Shown in pieces: positions 16,183-23,965 of a stretch of 64,000 nucleotides of DNA. Every line of letters starts with the position of its first letter. Position 1 is the first letter of the stretch. The notes beneath the pieces are model-generated. The model saw nothing but the letters and a program-made list of their open reading frames with translations. It did not search any database and was not told the origin of the DNA. The stretch lies in the NCBI GenBank assembly GCA_027014605.1, contig JALWDJ010000094.1, positions 1 through 64,000 on the forward strand. Reading direction: 5' to 3'. The position numbers and the translations under genes were made by a program. The stretch is from Campylobacteraceae bacterium. GTDB lineage: Bacteria > Campylobacterota > Campylobacteria > Campylobacterales > Sulfurovaceae.

Positions 16183-18216
16183 TTAGATTTTAAATATAAA
16201 ATCACCTCCATCTAAACTCTCATTTTTATATTGAGGTTTTTGTCTATTATGGGTTTTATTTTCAACATATTTTTTGATATAATCAGCAAGAGTTGTAAAT
16301 CTAATATATCCCTTTTTAGTTCCATCTTCTCCCTCTAGTGCTTTTAGAAGGGCTTGTGTAAATGGTGAGTGGTTAGTACCATCTGATACAGGTTGGTCAT
16401 CTCCTGCTGTTAATATATTAATAGATTTTTTATTTAGTAAATCTCTAAATATAGATGAAGAGCTATTACTATTAGCATTATTTGTTGTTATTTCTTTAGT
16501 TGGTCGTATTCTAACTGAACGAGTTTTACTATCATATTCAACTCTATCTAACTCTTTAGCAGATGATGATGGTATAGATTTTTTTGCATATTTACTATCC
16601 ATTGCAAGTCCAGAAAAACATGAGTCTAAAATAATACCAATATGTTTAGCCCTTGTATCTCTTGTATACATAACAAGTGAACTTATGCTAATGGCTGATT
16701 TATCATAGTACATTACATCAGGATTTGGATTATTGAGGTCTGCATTAAAATCATAAGGTAAAATATAACCCTCTCTGACACCATTATATCCTGTTACTGC
16801 ATCTCCATGCCCTGCAAAATAGAAAAGTGTTGCATCTTGATTTGTTGATGTCTGTTTTATCTTTTTAAGTGCATCTAATATTCTCTCTTTTGTAGCATTT
16901 TCATTATATAACTCAATTACTTCAAATCCTTTTTTTCTTAAAAGTTTTGCTACACTTCTAGCATCATTTACAGCATTAGCAAGTCGTGGAATAGATAATC
17001 TTTTATAGTGGTCAATTCCTACAACAATAGCATACTCTTTGCGATACCATGATGATATACCATTTTGATTAGTGGTAGCTATAGGTGCATTTGAACTACT
17101 AGATGAGCTAAGAGTTGGTTCATAGCTATTTCTTATCTCAAATAGTTTAATTCTCTTTTTTCCTTCTAATCCAACTAATAGATGTCCAGATTTATTAATA
17201 CTAACACTATATCCTCTATCTTTTAGTACAATATTTGTAATATGTCTCTTCTTTTCTAAATCCCATAATCTAATAGTCTTATCCTCTGAAGAGGTTGCCA
17301 TATATGCTCTATTTCTTGCCACTGCAATATCTGTAATTGGTTCTCTATGTTGATTAAACTCTTTTAGAGTATTTCCTTGATTATCTTTAAATTTAATTGT
17401 GTATTTCCATACAGGTGGACCATTTCTTTTTCTATAGTTTCCCTCTGCACTCTCTACTTCTGTAAGTCCTAATATAGTATAGTCATCAAATGATTTTGCT
17501 GCTTTTATCTCTCCATACTCATTTGATGGAGCTAGATATGAGTATATCTCTCTTTTTCGTAAAATATCCCATATTTTTACCTTTTTATCTTTTGCTGTTG
17601 AGACTATTTTTCTATTATAATCGATAAATCCTATATTAGTAACACTATCTCTATGTCCTTCTAATTTTGCTATCTGTTCACCTGAATTAATATTCCAAAT
17701 ATCAATAACTTTATCATCTCCACCACTAGCTACTTTTTTATTATCTGAACTAATAGCAATAGCCAATATATCATTTGAGCTACTTCTCATTCTTTTTACA
17801 AGATTAAAACTATCTAAATTCCAAATCTCAACATATCCATCATCTCCACTACAAGCAAGATATTTTCCATCACTACTAATATCTACTGCTTTTATCTCAT
17901 CATTTTTACTCTCTATTGAGCTAATTGGTTTTAAATCTAAATTATATATAGTAATAGTGCTACTATCTCCATAAGCTATAATGGTATTATTTTTAGGATT
18001 AAATTTTACTCCATATAATTTATAGTTGCTATATATACTATTTATAAAATCGTAACTAAGCTCTCCACCAATTACTGTTAGTGGCTCTTTTATATCTTTT
18101 ACTTTTACAGATGAGGTTGATATTGATATTCCCTTATTTATTGTTGGACTATTTTGACAAGCTGTTAAAGTTAGGATACTTAAGCTTATTAGTAAATATT
18201 TTAGATTAATTTTCAT
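16183..18216 (-). CDS. WD40-repeat caspase-like (peptidase C14) lipoprotein
   Basis: A 677-residue protein with three parts. A lipoprotein signal ends in TLTAC (C20) followed by Q, which favours outer-membrane sorting. A WD40 propeller (about 55-360) has repeats ending in IWNL, IWNI, IWDI, LWDL and KLFE. After a serine-rich linker (368-378), a caspase/metacaspase p20-like domain (about 394-677) carries the catalytic histidine in YFAGHGD (H470) and cysteine in DSCFSG (C533). The propeller probably recognises a ligand and gates the protease. It is transcribed away from the caspase-DUF4384 gene. Surface or periplasmic location is inferred from the lipobox; substrate unknown. Confidence 0.88.
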   Translation of the reverse strand: MKINLKYLLISLSILTLTACQNSPTINKGISISTSSVKVKDIKEPLTVIGGELSYDFINSIYSNYKLYGVKFNPKNNTIIAYGDSSTITIYNLDLKPISSIESKNDEIKAVDISSDGKYLACSGDDGYVEIWNLDSFNLVKRMRSSSNDILAIAISSDNKKVASGGDDKVIDIWNINSGEQIAKLEGHRDSVTNIGFIDYNRKIVSTAKDKKVKIWDILRKREIYSYLAPSNEYGEIKAAKSFDDYTILGLTEVESAEGNYRKRNGPPVWKYTIKFKDNQGNTLKEFNQHREPITDIAVARNRAYMATSSEDKTIRLWDLEKKRHITNIVLKDRGYSVSINKSGHLLVGLEGKKRIKLFEIRNSYEPTLSSSSSSNAPIATTNQNGISSWYRKEYAIVVGIDHYKRLSIPRLANAVNDARSVAKLLRKKGFEVIELYNENATKERILDALKKIKQTSTNQDATLFYFAGHGDAVTGYNGVREGYILPYDFNADLNNPNPDVMYYDKSAISISSLVMYTRDTRAKHIGIILDSCFSGLAMDSKYAKKSIPSSSAKELDRVEYDSKTRSVRIRPTKEITTNNANSNSSSSIFRDLLNKKSINILTAGDDQPVSDGTNHSPFTQALLKALEGEDGTKKGYIRFTTLADYIKKYVENKTHNRQKPQYKNESLDGGDFIFKI

Positions 18217-18312
18217 GACTTTTCCTTGTTTTTAATCGTAGATTTTAATTTTAATATATCTAAATGTCTTTAAAGTGTCTTTTTCCCTTAATTTTTTCTT
18301 ATAATAATGATG

Positions 18313-18318
18313 ATTATA
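18313..18318 (-). promoter_or_regulatory. Putative -10 box for the WD40-caspase gene
   Basis: TATAAT on the minus strand within the 234-base divergent spacer, about 100 bases before the start codon. A second TATAAG-like option lies closer, so the assignment is tentative. The spacer shows no other structure beyond being extremely AT-rich. Confidence 0.3.
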
Positions 18319-18414
18319 CATTAAATTATATTATATATTAATTATGTAGTTATAAACTATTTTTTTTTATATATAAATTTAATCTTTTTAACATACTATT
18401 TATATAAATTTTCT

Positions 18415-18420
18415 TATAAT
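18415..18420 (+). promoter_or_regulatory. Putative -10 box for the caspase-DUF4384 gene
   Basis: TATAAT 30 bases before the ATG at 18451, followed by an AAGGA ribosome-binding site at the proper distance. Confidence 0.45.
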
Positions 18421-18450
18421 TAATCTATTATTAAATATTAAGGATTTTTT

Positions 18451-19923
18451 ATGAGTAGTTTTTTTAAATTAGTATTATTAATTTTCATTTTCACACTACA
18501 AGGGTGTAATAAAGAGTTAAAACCTCAATCTAAAGGATTATCTATTAATAATAGTGTATTATCTAAAGATGTAGCTAATATTAAAAAAGAGGCATTAATT
18601 ATTGGTATTAGTGATTATGCACCAGGTAATAGAAATGATTTAGATGGTATAGAGAGAGATACAAGCAAAATGAAAAGACTCTTTGAGAGTTGGGGATTTA
18701 AAGTTACAACTTTATATAATTCTCAAGCTATGAAAATAGTTGATTATCTTGATGATTATGCGAAAAGATTATCTCCAAATGACTATTTTGCTTTTTACTA
18801 TAGTGGACATGGTTCATATAAACCTGATGAGAGTGGAGATGAAGCAGATGGACAAGATGAGACTCTAGTTTTGAGTGATGGGATAATTAATGAACATCTA
18901 CTCGATGATACGCTATATGAAAAGTTTAATGCTATAAAGGCAAAAAAATTAATATTTTTAGACTCATGTCATAGTGGAACAGCATTTAGAGCAATTAATA
19001 AAAATGGAGTTAAAGTAAAGAGTATTTCACCAGATGATGTAACTAAGACCTATCCCGTATCATCTAAAATGAGAGGAATATCTATTAATAGTAGCTCTAC
19101 TTCTAAAGATATTATTAAGGGTAGTGATTATATTGTATTTTCTGCAGCACAAGATAATGAAGAATCATTAGCAACACCTACAGGAAGTCTATTTACAAAT
19201 GCACTATATCAAACATTTACAACTAATGATATTAATAGACCTTTAAGTAGTATAAAAAATGAGTTAACAAATGATGTAATTGAGTATGCAAAAGAGACAC
19301 AAAGCCGACCTCATCATCCAAATATTAGTTATTCAAATCCAGAATTTAAGAGTAAATCTTTAGAAGATTTTTTAAATATAAAAGGAAAGACTACTCCTCC
19401 TCAAAAGGCAACTCAAATAGAAAATTCTTCATTACAAAATACCTTAGATGAGATGATAGATAGTGGAAAATATAAAAAGATGTATATTAAAGGTAGCAAA
19501 GATATTTATAGTGTAGGTGAAGCTGTAAGATTTATTATTGATACAAAAGGAGATAGAGGATTTTTAACTATATTTTATATTGATGGAAATGATGTAACTA
19601 TGTTATATCCAAATAGATTTGTATCTCCTAAAGAGATAAATGGAAGATATAACTTTCCAGATGATTTAGCTAATGGGAAATTTGAATTAGAGGCTTATAA
19701 AAGTTGTAAAGGGTGTAGTGAAGAGAGAACTGTTATATATGCAATTTTATCATCAGAACAGATTACAGATATAGGTGAAATTAAAAGTGGAAATTTAATG
19801 AGTTTTCCAAAGAACTCAAAAAAGTCTAAAATTATGAGTCGAGCTGTAAAATTAAAGGTTATTTCTCAAACTAAAAATTACTCTAAACCACAATTAGGAA
19901 AATATGAATTTATTGTAAAATGA
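18451..19923 (+). CDS. Caspase-like (peptidase C14) lipoprotein with C-terminal DUF4384
   Basis: A 490-residue protein. The lipoprotein signal ends in LQGC (C19), followed by N, again predicting outer-membrane sorting. The caspase-like domain spans about 45-310: ALIIGISDYAPG, catalytic histidine in YYSGHGS (H120), an acidic loop DESGDEADGQDE, and catalytic cysteine in DSCHSG (C173). The C-terminal domain (about 335-430) is DUF4384-like: YSVGEAVRFIIDTKG, VTMLYPN, YNFPDD and a Cx2C motif (CKGC). The caspase is about 280 residues and looks complete. The protein diverges from the WD40-caspase and sits upstream of a free-standing DUF4384 lipoprotein, its probable partner. Confidence 0.88.
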   Translation: MSSFFKLVLLIFIFTLQGCNKELKPQSKGLSINNSVLSKDVANIKKEALIIGISDYAPGNRNDLDGIERDTSKMKRLFESWGFKVTTLYNSQAMKIVDYLDDYAKRLSPNDYFAFYYSGHGSYKPDESGDEADGQDETLVLSDGIINEHLLDDTLYEKFNAIKAKKLIFLDSCHSGTAFRAINKNGVKVKSISPDDVTKTYPVSSKMRGISINSSSTSKDIIKGSDYIVFSAAQDNEESLATPTGSLFTNALYQTFTTNDINRPLSSIKNELTNDVIEYAKETQSRPHHPNISYSNPEFKSKSLEDFLNIKGKTTPPQKATQIENSSLQNTLDEMIDSGKYKKMYIKGSKDIYSVGEAVRFIIDTKGDRGFLTIFYIDGNDVTMLYPNRFVSPKEINGRYNFPDDLANGKFELEAYKSCKGCSEERTVIYAILSSEQITDIGEIKSGNLMSFPKNSKKSKIMSRAVKLKVISQTKNYSKPQLGKYEFIVK

Positions 19924-19947
19924 CATTTTTAAGACATTTATTTATGA

Positions 19948-19953
19948 TATAAT
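19948..19953 (+). promoter_or_regulatory. Extended -10 promoter for the DUF4384 lipoprotein
   Basis: TGATATAAT, a TGnTATAAT extended -10, lies in the 58-base gap between the caspase-DUF4384 gene and the next gene. The last two lipoproteins can therefore be expressed separately from the protease. Confidence 0.5.
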
Positions 19954-19981
19954 TAAAATTAATATTTTAAGGAGAATAATA

Positions 19982-20614
19982 ATGAAAAAAAAACAGTTTT
20001 ATAAAGTATCTATTTTAGTAGTAACAGCAATTTTTGCTATAGGTTGTTCATATAATAAAACACCAAAACCGATAAAACATGTAAAAGTAAATAAGCCTGT
20101 AAGAGTAGTACCAGCCAAGCCATCAGGTATTACTCTATCACAATTAAATAGTGGAGGGGTAACAACACTTGCACTAAAAGGAGGACATAAATTTAAAGAG
20201 GGAGAACCTATTAATTTTATTATTGATACACGAGGTGCAGAGGGTTATTTATATGTTGTATATAGTGATAGTAGTGGAGAGGTTGGAGTATTATATCCAA
20301 ATCCAAAATCACCATTAACTGAGATAAGTGGAAAATATATATTTCCAAGAGATTTTGGAAATATGACGATAAATGCAACAAAAGATTGTAAAAATTGTAA
20401 AGAGGATAAGACAATAATATATGCACTTTTAAGTAAGAAACCTATTTTAGATATTAAAAATATAAGTCAGGCTCAACTTAGAAATATATTAGGTGGGCAG
20501 AGTCTTCAAACAAGTATAGCAAAAAGTAAAGGTATAAGTATGAATTTAGATGCAGGAACAACTAATAGTAATGCTAATGTAAATATTGGTGTACTTGAGT
20601 TTGTAGTAGAGTAG
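19982..20614 (+). CDS. DUF4384 lipoprotein
   Basis: A 210-residue lipoprotein (lipobox AIGC, C22, followed by S). After a proline/lysine-rich linker comes one DUF4384-like domain (about 60-165). It aligns over its length with the C-terminal domain of the preceding caspase: GEPINFIIDTRG against GEAVRFIIDTKG, VLYPN against MLYPN, YIFPRD against YNFPDD, CKNC against CKGC, and TIIYALLS against TVIYAILS. It lacks any protease domain. The paired Cx2C suggests a shared disulfide or metal site in the periplasm. AAGGAG precedes the ATG. The function is not known; a regulator, adaptor or decoy for the adjacent caspase is an inference. Confidence 0.75.
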   Translation: MKKKQFYKVSILVVTAIFAIGCSYNKTPKPIKHVKVNKPVRVVPAKPSGITLSQLNSGGVTTLALKGGHKFKEGEPINFIIDTRGAEGYLYVVYSDSSGEVGVLYPNPKSPLTEISGKYIFPRDFGNMTINATKDCKNCKEDKTIIYALLSKKPILDIKNISQAQLRNILGGQSLQTSIAKSKGISMNLDAGTTNSNANVNIGVLEFVVE

Positions 20615-20627
20615 AAGGAGAAAAGAT

Positions 20628-21608
20628 ATGAAAAGAGTAGTAAAATTATCAATAGTAGCAGTAAGTTTTCTTATATTTAGTGGATGTGCCACAGACAGTC
20701 CAAATGTAAAAGAGGCTGGTTCAACCATTACGGAACAAAAGTCAATATACTCATCTATTTTACCACAAATTAATGATATGGTAAGAATTTTTAGAAATGA
20801 ACCTATGAATATATTTGTAAATCAGATAGAGAATAAAACAGGAGCAAGAGGTAAATTACCAGCCGATATTACTACAATTGTAAATACAACATTTACAAAA
20901 ATAGGAGATTATGTAGTTCCAATTTTTAATCTTGAAGCTAGTGAAAATGCAAAAAGACAGACATATATTATTAATGGAGCAATTACTGAGTTTGATGTTG
21001 TTAGCTCAAAAGATAGTGGAATAAATGCTTCTGGTACAGGGACTGTTGGAAAAAGACATAATAGATGGGATTCAGATGGCTCGATTGATAGTGAAAGTCA
21101 AACTATTCATTTAGGAATAAGTCTAATACCATCTGATATGCATACAGGAAACTATATACCACTAAAATCGACATCAAATAGAGTTGTAATTGAGAAGAAG
21201 AGTAGTGCAAATGAGTTTGCATTTTCAATTTTAGGTAGTGGATTTGGATTTAATAATGCTGTTACAAAATCTCAAGGTATTCATGCTTCAATTACTGCTT
21301 TAGTAGAACTTAGTGTTGCAGAGGTTTTAGGTAAATTGGGTAATTTCCCATATTGGCTTCTTATGAAAGGTGGAAAAGTAGATAAAAATGTAGTAAATAG
21401 TCTTATGCATCAATTTCTTCATGAACCTCTAAATAAAAAGATAGAACAGGTTAGTTATCTACTTATGTTACATGGAAAAAATGTTAAAGTAACAAGATTA
21501 ATGAACAATCAATTAAAACAGGCAATTATTGAATATAAGAGTGAGCATGGATTACCAGCTGATGACACACTCTCTAAAGAGTTTTATAGAACTCTATTAG
21601 AACCTTAA
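20628..21608 (+). CDS. CsgG-like lipoprotein with C-terminal peptidoglycan-binding-like domain
   Basis: A 326-residue lipoprotein (lipobox FSGC, C20, followed by A). Residues about 50-240 resemble the CsgG-type outer-membrane lipoprotein fold: NIFVNQIENKTG, YIINGAITEFDVVSS, a glycine/serine-rich strand pair, and HASITALVELSVAEVLGKLG. The last 45 residues (LKQAIIEYKSEHGLPADDTLSKEFYRTLL) look like a peptidoglycan-binding_1 module. CsgG forms outer-membrane export pores; many relatives are simply structural, so a pore is not assured. It lies 13 bases after the DUF4384 gene with GAAGGAG before the ATG and ends the cluster at a hairpin terminator. Confidence 0.65.
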   Translation: MKRVVKLSIVAVSFLIFSGCATDSPNVKEAGSTITEQKSIYSSILPQINDMVRIFRNEPMNIFVNQIENKTGARGKLPADITTIVNTTFTKIGDYVVPIFNLEASENAKRQTYIINGAITEFDVVSSKDSGINASGTGTVGKRHNRWDSDGSIDSESQTIHLGISLIPSDMHTGNYIPLKSTSNRVVIEKKSSANEFAFSILGSGFGFNNAVTKSQGIHASITALVELSVAEVLGKLGNFPYWLLMKGGKVDKNVVNSLMHQFLHEPLNKKIEQVSYLLMLHGKNVKVTRLMNNQLKQAIIEYKSEHGLPADDTLSKEFYRTLLEP

Positions 21609-21615
21609 AATATTA

Positions 21616-21636
21616 AGAGCAAATCTTACTTGCTCT
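21616..21636. terminator. Hairpin terminator after the caspase lipoprotein operon
   Basis: AGAGCAA / TTGCTCT, 7 bp with a 7-base loop, directly after the CsgG-like gene and before the stop of the convergent TrkA-domain gene. The T-tract is weak. Confidence 0.5.
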
Positions 21637-21637
21637 A

Positions 21638-22378
21638 TTAATTAAGTTTAATCTCATCTTCATTAGATATTCCCTTAATACAAGCACTAGATACATACCT
21701 TTCAAATCTATCTAAATCATCATTATAACCTATACATACTAGCATATCTCCTCTATCTAGTGAGTGTTCTAATCCACTTGTAATAAATAAAAACTGTTCA
21801 CTTAATTTTCTGTCTATCATTCCAACTAAAATAATCCCATATTTAGAAAAATCAAAATCATCAACTTTTATATTATTAAGAAAAGAGTTTTTAGGAATAT
21901 CTATCTCTCTTATAGATAATTGATGTTCAGATGATAGAAGATTGGTTATGAGTTTTGTAGCTATTGGTTTATTTAAGATATTATAAATTCTATTAGCACT
22001 GACTTGATATAGATCTATTACTTTATATGCACCTGCCATTTTTAACTTTTGTGTTACATGAAAAGAGTCAGATAGTGCAATAATCTTACTTTTTGGAAAT
22101 AGAGATTTTAGAGATAGGGTTAAAAATACATTAAAGTGGCTATCTTCCATAACACAGACTAGATAGTCACTCTCTTCTACATCTAACTGTTGCTCTAGTG
22201 CATCATCATCTGTCATATCTAATTTAATAATATCTAAATATCCATGCTCTTTTGCTTTATCATAAGAGTCTTGCTCTGATACAACAATAATAACATTAAA
22301 GTTTTGTTTCTGTAACTCTTTAGTTAAAAATGTACTTCGCTTACTATATCCAAATATAAATGCTTTTCTATTAGCCAT
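21638..22378 (-). CDS. Soluble TrkA-N/TrkA-C (RCK) regulatory protein, partner of the adjacent K+ channel
   Basis: A 246-residue protein with a TrkA-N Rossmann domain (AFIFGYSKRSTFL at the start, a degenerate GxGxxG) and a TrkA-C domain (about 150-225; SIREIDIP, GIILVGMI, DMLVCIGY). There is no membrane segment. The ATG at 22378 sits inside the end of the channel gene (8-base overlap) with GGAGAG just upstream; a longer start at 22393 would consume that ribosome-binding site. The protein is likely a second RCK subunit binding a nucleotide or ion and gating or assembling with the channel encoded just upstream. Confidence 0.75.
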   Translation of the reverse strand: MANRKAFIFGYSKRSTFLTKELQKQNFNVIIVVSEQDSYDKAKEHGYLDIIKLDMTDDDALEQQLDVEESDYLVCVMEDSHFNVFLTLSLKSLFPKSKIIALSDSFHVTQKLKMAGAYKVIDLYQVSANRIYNILNKPIATKLITNLLSSEHQLSIREIDIPKNSFLNNIKVDDFDFSKYGIILVGMIDRKLSEQFLFITSGLEHSLDRGDMLVCIGYNDDLDRFERYVSSACIKGISNEDEIKLN

Positions 22379-23921
22379 AATATATCTCTCCATACTGCTC
22401 TTTAAAATATTTTATACTCGCTTTATGTCCCATAACAAGAAGAATATCACCTACTCTAAAATCTATTTTTGTAGGTGGATTAAATATAAACTCCTCTTTT
22501 AATCCACACTGAAAACCGATAAATAGGAGTTTATGTTTTTTAAAATCAATCTCTTCAATACTCTTACCTACCAATTTATAGTGCATAATAGTTGAAATCT
22601 CATCAAGTTGAGCTAAAGTTTGTCCTGTAAGCATAGAGTATATTGCTTTATACATAGCAGGTTGGGTAATTGCAAATAGTAGCATTCTATTAGCTACCAT
22701 ACTAGGTAATATAACATGGTCAACACCTGCTAATTTAAATTTTTTTACTATTTTATCATTACTAGCTCTTGCTATTACATTGATTTTTTTAGATAGTGCT
22801 TTAGCATTTAGAGTAATATATATGTTGTTTATATCACTCCCCGTAAGTGCTAAAAGTGTAATATTTGAGTATTCTATATTAAATTTTGCAATTACATCAT
22901 GCCTACTAGCATTTTCATTAATAATATTATACCCATCTTTAATTCCTCTCTCTACTTTTTTCTTATCATCTTCTAAAATTACATACTCATAAGAGTGCAA
23001 GGAGTGATTTTTTAAAAACATTCTTGTCATCTGTCCATAACCACATATAATTAAAAATTCTCTATTTTTATTAATCCTCTCAACTATACGATTCTCTTTT
23101 AACTCATTTAGTTTTTCAGAAAATGCAGATACAATAACAGAAGTTACAAATGAAATCATAGCAATTCCACTAACAATAATTATCATAGATACTACTCTTC
23201 CTGCTGGAGTAATTGGAGATATATCTCCATATCCAACAGAAGAGATTGTAACTAATGCCCAATAGATAGCATCAAAGAGTGAATTTATATTTGGATTTGT
23301 TCTCTGTTCAAATACATAAATGGCAATTCCTGCTGTTGTAACTATAAAAATTAATAAAAAAAGAAGAGTAATAAGCTCAAATCTTTTAGTAGCAAGAACT
23401 TCAATAAATTGATGGATACTTTTTGTATATCTTAGTAGTTTAAAGACTCTAAATAGTACAAAAATTCTTAAAACTCTAAGTGGTCTATATGCTGGTAGTA
23501 TAGCTAATAGGTCAACTATAGCCGAAGGTGATAATATATACTCTATTTTACCTTTTATAGTTGTTATTATGGGAGATAATACTCTAAATGGTTTATTTAA
23601 AAATTTTGCTTCCTCATAATCTTTGACTATCTTGGTATGAAAATCATTATATACCCAAAATCTAAGAATATACTCTAATGAGAATATAGCTGTAACTGCA
23701 TATAAATCAAAATCATCAACCCATTGTGGAATTTGATGTTCTACTTCATAGACTAAAATAATTACAGAGACTAAAATAAGAAAAATCATAAAAGAATCAA
23801 AATATCTTTTATATATATAGTCTGGATTTTGTAAAAAGTTATAAAATAGTTTTTTTGTATCTCTATACCGTTTTGAACGGTGTAGAAAAAAAGCAATTTT
23901 TAATATTAATTTTGTAAACAA
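22371..23921 (-). CDS. Six-helix voltage-gated-type K+ channel with RCK domain
   Basis: A 516-residue ion channel. Helices S1-S6 lie between about 40 and 270. S4 (about 146-166) has arginines at regular spacing (YRPLRVLRIFVLFRVFKLLR), as in voltage sensors. The pore filter is TISSVGYGD (225-233), potassium-selective. The cytoplasmic half is a TrkA-N domain (FLIICGYGQMTRMF, about 290-410) and a TrkA-C domain (about 435-510). It starts at TTG 23919-23921 preceded by GAGGGGG. TATAAT at 23957-23962 (minus) may be its own promoter. It couples to the overlapping soluble RCK protein. Confidence 0.9.
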   Translation of the reverse strand: MFTKLILKIAFFLHRSKRYRDTKKLFYNFLQNPDYIYKRYFDSFMIFLILVSVIILVYEVEHQIPQWVDDFDLYAVTAIFSLEYILRFWVYNDFHTKIVKDYEEAKFLNKPFRVLSPIITTIKGKIEYILSPSAIVDLLAILPAYRPLRVLRIFVLFRVFKLLRYTKSIHQFIEVLATKRFELITLLFLLIFIVTTAGIAIYVFEQRTNPNINSLFDAIYWALVTISSVGYGDISPITPAGRVVSMIIIVSGIAMISFVTSVIVSAFSEKLNELKENRIVERINKNREFLIICGYGQMTRMFLKNHSLHSYEYVILEDDKKKVERGIKDGYNIINENASRHDVIAKFNIEYSNITLLALTGSDINNIYITLNAKALSKKINVIARASNDKIVKKFKLAGVDHVILPSMVANRMLLFAITQPAMYKAIYSMLTGQTLAQLDEISTIMHYKLVGKSIEEIDFKKHKLLFIGFQCGLKEEFIFNPPTKIDFRVGDILLVMGHKASIKYFKEQYGEIYYG

Positions 23922-23965
23922 TCAACCCCCTCTAATTTTAATTTGAAGCTATTTTGATTATATCT

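Noticed and set aside
11841-18235. Shared short word TAATCGTAG near 11843 and 18226
   Set aside because: Nine bases at two sites is not beyond chance in 64 kb of AT-rich DNA, and the flanks do not match.
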